Assembly (NCBI GenBank): GCA_021234155.1
Contig: JAJEKV010000651.1
Coordinates: 1-64,000, forward strand
Direction: 5' to 3'
DNA: 64,000 nucleotides
Source of the DNA: Isoetes taiwanensis
Taxonomy: Eukaryota; Streptophyta; Lycopodiopsida; Isoetales; Isoetaceae
In this document: positions 56,182 to 64,000 of the stretch, in pieces
How positions within the stretch are numbered: the first letter of the stretch is position 1
How the letters are laid out: each line of letters starts with the position of its first letter
The notes under the pieces: model-generated
Told to the model about the DNA's origin: nothing
The model's database searches: none
What the model saw: the letters and a program-made list of their open reading frames with translations, nothing else
Position numbers and translations under genes: made by a program

Positions 56182-59100
56182 TCAAGGAGAAGTTATATCA
56201 CAATTCGTTGCATTGCAAGCACTTTGTCCCTAAAATAAAACAAAATAAGAACAAAAAATGTATAGCACTGCAAATAATTAGGCCTGTTATATACCTTCGT
56301 TTGTTGCTTTTCCATTAGAATTTGAGTTATTGCGGGTCTACCTGAAACGCATAGGCATAGGGGCTTTATATATATAAGTAAAAAATTAAACCTTGCCGTT
56401 GAAGGAAACTTGGACTCAACATATGAATGTAGGCAACTAGGTAAGCTTTCATTTTCCACAAAACCATCTACTTTTTATTCCTTTCTTGACTTGATATCTT
56501 TCTTGATGTAATTACCATCCTATCCAAGACCAGATTCTGAATGCCAAACCCAAGCTCCTTTACTGCCACCTCCTATAACCTCAAATAATGCATGAAATGC
56601 GCATCAAGAACAAATTGTGTACAATGCAAATTTACAGACAACGCACATGCTCAATAGACTCTTGACTATGATCAATTTGACAGCTTCCTTTACATAGAAA
56701 GAATACATGCTTTATCTGCCACCCCCAGTGCATTATCTATTATCATTTGAGATGAAAAAGTGGGGGAAAACTACCTGTAAGCGGTAGAGCGATACTTGGC
56801 CCATAATGGAGTAGAGAAAGCCAGCAATGCTCATAAACTACTCTTAGAAGATGCAAGAGGCACAGAACTAGGATCAGAAATAGAATTTAAGTGATTGTCA
56901 ACTTTCAAACAGCGGTGACAACTATAAACCCTGGAATCCAAAGTACATATGGCCTGACATGCACCATTATAACTAATGAAATTGGTGGTGTCAAGTGAAG
57001 AAGCCTGCCAAGGTGATTTAACATTGCTTTGAACAAGAAACCCCAATTTCTAAACACATTTTACAGGCCATTCCTAAACTATGCGTGTGACTATAAGTGA
57101 ATGGAACTTCTGCAGGCCTGATGTCAAGGACAAGCTTGCAGCAAGGCGCAGCGGTCTTGTAAAATCACTGGGTCTACATTTTCTTTTCTACCTAACCCAA
57201 AAACTGTTTTTGAAAGCTCTACAGACTAATGGAGTCAATCAAGCATTGCTGTACTGACCGGCTCATAATTTGTAATAGCATAAACCCATCCAAGTCCAAC
57301 TGCCTCGTACAGCTTTTTTTAAATGCCTACAAAAAGTGAAAATCGTTGTAAGCATCAATTAAAGCTACAGAAAAGTAAAAAACATAGTTTAAAATTTAAA
57401 AACGATATTTATCCTATATTAAGTAAGAAAGGACCTGGAATAGAAAGGAAAAATAGTGGAGAAACTAGGATCACAAAGTTAATGCTTGATGGTAAAATAT
57501 TGTGTCCAAAGGTTTTGTCAGCCAGAATAACAATGCAGCACCAGCAATCCACTAACATAATTACATCCCTTGATTACATTGGCTTTGTTCCAAACAAATA
57601 CAAACAAACATAGAGGCATTGTCATGGCTTTGACGGTATCCAAGGTGTCATGTCACAGTTTTCAAAAGAGATAGGCTATTAATTTTCGACAGGCATAAAA
57701 ACTGTTCCTGTACGAGTTCAAAAGTGAGGGTGCAACCACGAACTTCTTTTGGAATCGTGAGTCTGATAAATGGATTACGTTATCCTAACTTCCAGAAACG
57801 TAAATCACATAATTTAGACAATGAACAGACTCAAATCAGCGCTAGAATCTATGTCTGTCATGGGAAAATGAAACATTCATACAGTTGACAAAGATGATTC
57901 TCTCTGGTCTGAAGAAGGGTAAGCTACAGATGAATTACATAGAGGAAAACAATAAAAGGAAGAAATCGTGGTGAGGCTGCCACCTAAAAGAACTCCCCAC
58001 CAACTTACACGATGATTATGTCTTCTGACTCAAATATCATCGTAAAGTGCAACAAATGGTGGTTGTATCTTTATAAAACATGTCTTCAAGAGATGTATCA
58101 GTTATGAGCGCTCAGAACAAGAGAAACATCAAAATAGAAAACAATGAGATACAAATGATCCCAACTGCTCCAGATGCCAGTCGGCAATTTACATTCCTTT
58201 TCTAGCACAGCTTCATAAACATACCTCTACATTAGTGATAATTGTACCATCATCAAGAATTGCATGAATCTTCCCCATTGCCTGTCCACATATAAATAAA
58301 ACTTGGTGTCATAACATTGTACTGAAGTGATGAAAGAGCAAATGCATAGACAATCGACTTAAATTTGAAGCTAAATCCTCATCAAGAAGTTATATGAGAG
58401 GAGGATTTTTTTTCCAATATAAAAAATCCTTTAATATGAATTTTACTACACAACTTTGAATATAAAGAATACGATGGTTGTCAATGATGCACAATTGAAC
58501 TGCTTATTCTTACAAAAAGCTTTCAAGTTTTGTACATGCACCCATTCTTTATGTTGCTGACAAAGTGGTTCACTACTCTTGTCTTCAAAACAGAAATAAA
58601 TAGAGTTGTCATGCTTTTGCAACGGACCAAACACATGTCACACAACTCGAGGAAATAGAAAAAAGCAAAATTTCTAGCATCATTCACTTACCATCATATA
58701 TCACTACCAGTATAATCTATCTCTGTATGCCAATCTTATACTTGTAAAGTACAAGGAAATTACAAACCATCTCATAAGTAATCCCACCATTCTCTGCAGG
58801 ATCGTACTCAGCTGCACTGATGTCTATAAATTTGATTGTTCCATAGGACTTGTTCTTCTCAGAAAGCATATTTACCTGCGCAATTTTAAGATCATGGCCA
58901 CAGTTGCCATTGCATATTCATGCAGAACTACTTGCAAACAACAAACCTCACGCATGCACAATGGGCACTCTCCATCATAAAGCATCTTTACATTCCATTT
59001 TTGCGATATGCCTTTGGAGCCCATTCCACCTAATTCAGGCTCCAAATTAGGTGCTTTTAGGCCTGTCGCTTTTATGACATAAGAAGATATACCTGTGCAA

Positions 59101-59484
59101 GGGGAACCAGAATTATAGTTAATTCATAGACAGATGTGTAGTGATCATAATTAAATTCTGTTATATCCGAGAGAGTGGAATCGGTTTCTTGTGTCGTTCA
59201 GGAGTTCAATGCTCAAGATGAAGAATCAAATGTGAAGTTGTGCAAGCATCGGAGCAACGTTGTTTTTTGTAACCAACTCTGATAGGAATTCCGTACCATA
59301 CAACAATCTGACTCTATATGACAGCATTCTGTTGTTTTTATTAAACATTTGGTCAGTTTTATATAAGAAAAAGAAATTTACCGTGATTTCGAAAAATCAA
59401 TGAGCCAGGGGATTTCCGAAGCCAAGTGGAGGATGGAGCCCGAGCTGCAGCTGAAGGTGGTAAGCATAGCTTACACAAACGCAT
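56182..59484 (-). CDS. DCC-family (DUF393) thiol-disulfide oxidoreductase-like protein, plastid-type
   Basis: Eight exons on the minus strand: 59484-59382, 59092-58947, 58875-58768, 58281-58225, 57326-57259, 56842-56775, 56341-56295, 56229-56182; together 214 codons, no stop. Exon 1 encodes a Ser/Ala/Arg-rich transit-like leader (MRLCKLCLPPSAAARAPSS). Exon 2 has KMLYDGECPLCMRE, the family's DxxCxxC motif; exon 3 VNMLSEKNKSYGTIKFIDIS; exon 4 MGKIHAILDDGTI. Exon 7 reads GRPAITQILMEKQQTK. In exon 5 the expected LYEAVGLGWVYAITNYEP is encoded two bases out of phase after an A7 run, and in exon 6 WAKYR and LPLTG lie in different frames; the phase is restored at LPLTG, so the ORF stays open but about 38 residues are out of frame. 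Closest remembered family: plant DCC proteins such as that of Arabidopsis At5g50100. Functional status uncertain. Confidence 0.82.
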
Positions 59485-61129
59485 TGCCGCCATAGCAAAG
59501 ACAACCAAATTTGGTATAAGACTGCCACGTCATTTGCGCCGCGGCCTCACATTTTAGGCATATTTCTTACTTCCTCAGTGGCTATGATTGTAGGCATTGC
59601 GTATTGGCTTGGCTTTATGTTCTGTGTGGGTGGAAAGGGGTAGGTGTTATTGTTTTGGGTTGCCCCTAAGGGGACAAACCCTTGTTTAAGTGGGTTTGTG
59701 GCATATCCTAGGTATCCTAGGTATATGCTGGAATATACCTAAAATATCTTTGGTATTTGCCTCCAAACTGTTATCCCACAAAATGGCGGTCACCTGCGCT
59801 AGTTAGGGCTTTTCTATGGGGATCTGTGGCAGTCTTAGGATCGAACACATACAAATGTGGTAACTAGGCCTGGATGGGATGGTACAGATTATGCCATCGA
59901 TTTTGCCTTAAAGCTATAGCTATATGTATTCAAACGGAGACACAGTGAGTTGGGAGCCTTCCTTGCCTTTCTGTTTGTAAGCATAATGAAGAATTTCTAA
60001 CAATTTCGTACATGAATGAGCATATGAAATCTGGCGAGACAACAATGGATTTGCTTCGAGGCCATGTTGATGCATGCCATTACACGAGAATGGCTAAATC
60101 AAGGCACGCTAAGGATTCGACTTCTTCATCGCCATGTCTACCGTTTTGGTTTTTTCTCACATTAATTGAAAGTCCTAATGTCACGAACTCTTACCTTTTG
60201 CATTTATTTTGGAACACCTAACCAAAGCATTTCAAATGCCCGGGCCATATGAGTATCGGTGTTGTGAAAGAGGTGAAAATGAAAAGAGGCACGTAATTTT
60301 TCTTCGGCAATAAACATAACAATAAGTAAATGCATGGTCTTTTTCACGGAAATATGGGGCGATTGGTACATTATGCGAAACTCACCAAATTTTAGTGACA
60401 CCCTTGGTGCTAAAATTATTGTACACCATGAAAAATGTATGACTAGGGATGAAGTATCGCCTTTTGCAAAGACATGAGAAGCAGAGGAGAGACTGGACGG
60501 AGGAGCCGGACAATCAAGTTGCGGTAACGGTTAGGCGTCGAGATTGAAAGGATATCAAACAAATCCAAAGATTACGGCATTTGCCAACCAAATATTACGA
60601 GAGGCATTTTTGCCTCTGCTTAGGGAACATCTTGCTCCTTTAGACTTTAGTAGCTTCCGTGATTTCATATGGACTTCTCTTAATGCCACTCATGTTGGTC
60701 CTTTATTTGTTTAAAAATATCGAGCAATGCTTTCTATCTGTAAAAATTCTTACGATTATCAACCTATATCGATCGTATACTTCGCCATACTCGTATTGGC
60801 ATCCCGCTCATTGGCTTTGACATCATGGCATTTTTTCTATAAGATCTCCCCTTCCAGCTTGTACATTTCGCAAGAATCACGCAAGTTTTTGGCTATATTT
60901 TCTATCTTGTTATACAATCAATTGATCTTGTGGTATCATGTTCAAATGAAGCTCTTGCAATGAGATTCTTGAGTACAAAGTGGATCATTGTGCTCTTGTT
61001 TGGCCTCCACTATTATGTTGTTTTGCATTTCACAAAATCATGGCAAGAAAAAGATGCCTCGAACAAGTTGGAAGATGTATGGAATCCTACCGATTTTTGG
61101 CATTCTTTACTTTCTAACAAGGTTAGAAA
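59485..61129. other. Region without a recognised gene
   Basis: 59485-59800 should contain the promoter of the minus-strand DCC gene. At about 60590-61129 fragments such as REAFLPLLREHLAPLDFSSF and KDASNKLEDVWNPTDFWHSL have a coding flavour but break by stops and I cannot assign them; they may be an old transposon or gene relic, later hit by the LINE at 61150. Confidence 0.35.
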
Positions 61130-61149
61130 GGAGCAAGAAGGAGTATGTT

Positions 61150-61915
61150 TTTTTTTGAAGGACGACAAACTTTATTGAAACTCCAAGTCAAAAAGCAAAA
61201 TACAAATGCGAGTAGGGAATAAAGTCTCGGGAGGATAATCATGATCCACCGAAGTAGAACCACCCGACCTATGCATAAGACAACACACTCAAATAGGACT
61301 CAAATATCAATTGTCACTTGGCGAGGAGCAAGAAGAGCAATGGTAAGCCTTAACAATTCTAGCTTGTGCGCCTTGGAGGACAACTGCGGGAGGAATATCC
61401 AAACCTCGAAGATAGACGGTCTTACGCACTTCGGATGGACCATAACAACCATCCCGATGCTAAATGAAATGCTTGGCTCAGAACTTATTCCAAGTATCCG
61501 GATAGGCGGCCCGGAAAGCACTGGCGACTTGTCAATGTCACATGAAAAGAGAAAGCACCCAAGACCAAACAAAATGGAGATGAACACATAAAAAGAAACA
61601 ATGCTCAATGGTCTACCGTCCCCTTGCTTGCATTAAAGAAAAAATCGACACTCGAGGATCAAATCGTGGACAAAACGCGTTCACACGAGGACATCGTGAA
61701 GAATACGCCACCAAAGCACAACCACCTTAGGATGGAGAAGTTTATCCCAAGCCCAAGTCCACATACGTCTCCAATTAGGAGGTGAAAGCTGAAGGGACCA
61801 CCTAGTGGATGGCGGAAGGATATCACTATTGACAAGCAGCCTATACATAGAATTCACAAGCCTATGCTCATGAATACTCTGGTGGGAAACCCACATGCAC
61901 CCTTCAATAGCCTCT
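61150..61915 (-). mobile_element. 5'-truncated LINE insertion with poly(A) tail and 20-bp target duplication
   Basis: The 20-bp string GGAGCAAGAAGGAGTATGTT occurs at 61130-61149 and again at 61916-61935, exactly bounding the insert. The insert's minus strand begins in a coding part (SLQLSPPNWRRMWTWAWDKL, then PKVVVLWWRILHD, the zf-RVT-type end of a LINE ORF2) and finishes with an AATAAA signal (61171-61176) and a poly(A) tail at 61150-61156. About 766 bp; the 5' part was lost on insertion, as is usual for LINEs. Confidence 0.93.
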
Positions 61916-61935
61916 GGAGCAAGAAGGAGTATGTT

Positions 61936-62423
61936 GCTGCAGATGGCAATGAAACTACTGACAAGAAAAACTAAGGCTTATTTGATTGTATATTTAGGAG
62001 TGTAGTCATACTAGAGATAAGTGGGAGTTCGCCCATGATGAGCCATGCATGGTCCTTGAGGATATTTACTTTAGTTTTGTTCATGGTATGGCATCGCCTT
62101 GAGAGACATTCTGGCAATAGGCAAAATTGCATCAAAATCTGCATTATATTATGTTTATGAATATGTAGAGCTGCCATATTAATGTACTTGGAATTCTTAT
62201 GGAAAATAATGGGTAACAAGGAAGCGAACTCTTCGTTTGTTTTGTAAGTACAACTTGTTATTGCAGTTATTCCGCGGGCTAAAAAGCTTGGCGCATGTTC
62301 AAATGACGCGACATGATGCATCTCAGGGTTTTGCAAGAAAAGTCTTGGCCCATTCTTTAGGCGATGTTCATCGATTGCCTCTAATGCCAAACCAATATGT
62401 TGTGCCCTTGCTACCTTTAATGC
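61936..62423. other. Non-coding stretch, nothing recognised
   Basis: A 165-codon minus-strand ORF (61971-62468) lacks any recognisable motif and lies partly opposite the PPR relic; I do not call it a gene. Confidence 0.35.
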
Positions 62424-62840
62424 ATGAAGCAGTATGTAGCCAGTTGTCATGAACCTTTTGTAAAGCATATTTTGTTAGAAACGACAATATGCATAGGACA
62501 TGGCATATATAGTGCTCAAGGAGTGGTTGATTGTTGGGCCAAGCTCGTTGTTGGGTGGTCAGTAAGCATGGAACCCATCGAAAGGAATCACCATTGTGAT
62601 TGTTCACATTTTACGATTAGCATCGAAGCTTGAGGTAATTATATCTCATAGCAAACAATGGGTTTGAATCAATCACTGTCTTAGGTGACCATCTCATTCG
62701 GTTGTTTGCACACTGATCAGTGTTTGTTTGAAGCAAATAAAAGCTTCAATAAAATTGCAGAACCAAATGCATTTACATGGGCCGCAATTATTTCAGCCAA
62801 TGCTAACCTTCACCGAGGAGATGAAGCTAAACAAAGTTTA
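62424..62840 (+). pseudogene. Pentatricopeptide-repeat (PPR) protein relic
   Basis: FEANKSFNKIAEPNAFTWAA with following IISANANLHRGDEAKQS (about 62728-62838) has the spacing of a PPR motif (A..F..I..PN.FTW.AII.A...RG.EA). Just before it, GFESITVLGDHLIRLFAH fits the preceding motif but in another frame, and YSAQGVVDCWAKLVVGWSVS (about 62502-62570) resembles one more. Stops and frame changes separate them. PPR proteins bind organelle RNA and are abundant in land plants; this is only a remnant. Confidence 0.5.
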
Positions 62841-63398
62841 AAATGAAACGCACTAATTTGCTCAAAACGCACTTCAAAAGGAATCTTTGAAAGATTCCCT
62901 AAAATCCCCCAAAAAATGTCCCTTTTTGTGGTATATTTGTGACAAGTGTGACAATTTGAAAATTTTAGGCATCATTTTGGAGGGGGGTGTGAACTTAGCT
63001 TCCATTCAAAATTGTTTGACATCCCTTTTTAGCCCCTAGTTTGGTTTTGCTTGAAATAGTAATATTTTCAAAAACTAAACAAAATAGACATTGAAAAAAG
63101 CAAACAAGCACACTAAAAGTGCCAAAAGGTATTTTATTCAAAGTTTTCCAAATCGATTACAAAACTATGAACAAAACTATAAAAAATGCAACACATTTTG
63201 ACATTGTCTCATTGAAGCAAACATTTTACATGAAAGTATGCCTCATTGAACAAACTTACACTTTGAAGGAGTTGGAGTCGAAGGCGGCTCTTCTTAAATC
63301 TTATATACTTGCTCTTATTTGCTCATCCGTCTTGCTATAGACTTATGTATACGGATGACAATCGCGTGGACATAACGTCTTCAAAATAAATTTCGGTG
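62841..63398. other. Non-coding stretch, nothing recognised
   Basis: AT-rich, no repeat or gene seen. Confidence 0.4.
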
Positions 63399-63808
63399 GT
63401 ATAGATTTTTACCACAATAGGTAGTCTTTGTCTTGGGATATGACATGCCGAGAGTTCGCATGGTATAAATTTATACATAAGTGGACTTGGCGGTATAAAT
63501 TTATACCGCCAAAGAGGACTCGGCGGTATAAATTTATCTTGCTCTCTCTCGATTCAACTAGAGCTCTCCGCGGTATAAATTTATACCGGTGAGCTCCTCG
63601 CTATACCACGAGCTCTCTGGGTATAAATTTATACCGCAGCGTGACTCTCTGATATAAATTTATACCAGAAAACCTTCGGACAACCAATTTATACACACAT
63701 ATGTGTATATATATATAATATATACACATAATTACATATATATATCCGACAAGAAAAGAGAACTCTTGCGGTATAAATCTATACGGAGAAACGGTATAAA
63801 TTTATACC
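63399..63808. repeat. Array of about nine palindromes GGTATAAATTTATACC
   Basis: Copies begin near 63402 (diverged), 63462, 63492, 63525, 63572, 63620, 63651, 63770 and 63793. The core ATAAATTTAT is intact in seven, and the outer GGTA/TACC arms often extend as CGG/CCG. Spacing is mostly 30-50 bp with unrelated, GAGCTC-rich spacers. Not coding. Confidence 0.9.
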
Positions 63809-64000
63809 GAATTGCATATATATATAAAACTTATATATATATATATATATATGTATACAAGTGGTTGTACTATGAAGGACCGCATGAAGTCGACCCGGCA
63901 TAAAGTGATATATCAAAGTGTGTGCAGTTCGTATAATATCTAGTCTGAAATTCAAAAATTAAGATATGAAATTCTAAAGTTGAGACTAGCTGGGAAATGT
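63809..64000. other. TA-rich non-coding end of the window
   Basis: TATATA runs at 63816-63852; no gene. Confidence 0.5.

Noticed and set aside
61971-62468. 165-codon minus-strand ORF
   Set aside because: No recognisable motif and partly antisense to the PPR relic; probably chance.
63399-63808. CRISPR array
   Set aside because: Palindromes with spacers look superficially CRISPR-like, but the DNA is eukaryotic, spacers vary in length and no cas gene is present.

Overview
The window is eukaryotic nuclear DNA, almost certainly from a land plant. Genes are split by short GT-AG introns. One LTR-element family uses a tRNA-Asp type primer site, a miniature LTR element uses the initiator tRNA-Met type, and hAT, PIF/Harbinger, CACTA and LINE remains are all present. 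A pentatricopeptide-repeat (PPR) relic and a plastid-type DCC-family protein are also seen. The style of the PPR relic and the ParB/methyltransferase-like pseudogene make me lean towards a seed-free plant such as a fern or lycophyte, but that is inference.

Layout. 1-5858 is a repeat complex: two satellite arrays of about 19-bp alternating, nearly complementary monomers, each followed by a large inverted-repeat module. 5859-16977 is a long Ty3/gypsy element of Athila-like organisation on the minus strand (LTR-gag-PR-RT-RNaseH-INT-ORF3-LTR, perfect 5-bp target duplication GGGAG). 17927-18252 is a PIF/Harbinger-type MITE. 20111-28442 is a second, plus-strand member of the same LTR family that has lost most of pol but keeps gag, the integrase tail and ORF3; a 954-bp terminal-inverted-repeat element is nested in its ORF3. 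30044-34017 is a hAT-type element with 8-bp duplications, inserted in an older tandem repeat.

34365-37915 is the most unusual gene: a decayed multi-exon gene with a ParB-like box followed by a beta-class DNA methyltransferase-like fold whose catalytic motifs are degenerate. 43020-45167 is an Elongin A gene in seven exons, one intron apparently GC-AG. 47830-49570 holds two more copies of the left-end repeat family, next to a CACTA-like terminus ending at 49950. 51089-51534 is a complete miniature LTR element (TRIM). 53103-54450 is a minus-strand LINE fragment with an (ATT)n tail. 54964-55200 holds a small MITE and a 32-bp-arm hairpin. 56182-59484 (minus) is an eight-exon DCC-family thiol-disulfide oxidoreductase-like gene with what looks like a compensated frameshift. 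61150-61915 is a 5'-truncated LINE with poly(A) and a 20-bp target duplication. 62424-62840 is a PPR relic. 63399-63808 is an array of 16-bp palindromes.

How it fits together: only two loci look like ordinary host genes (Elongin A and the DCC-family protein). The rest is layered transposon insertion and decay. Most transposon ORFs and the ParB/methyltransferase gene carry stops and frameshifts. Some frameshifts lie in homopolymer runs, so residual assembly error cannot be excluded for those. Similarity calls come from recognising motifs by eye; no database search was run.
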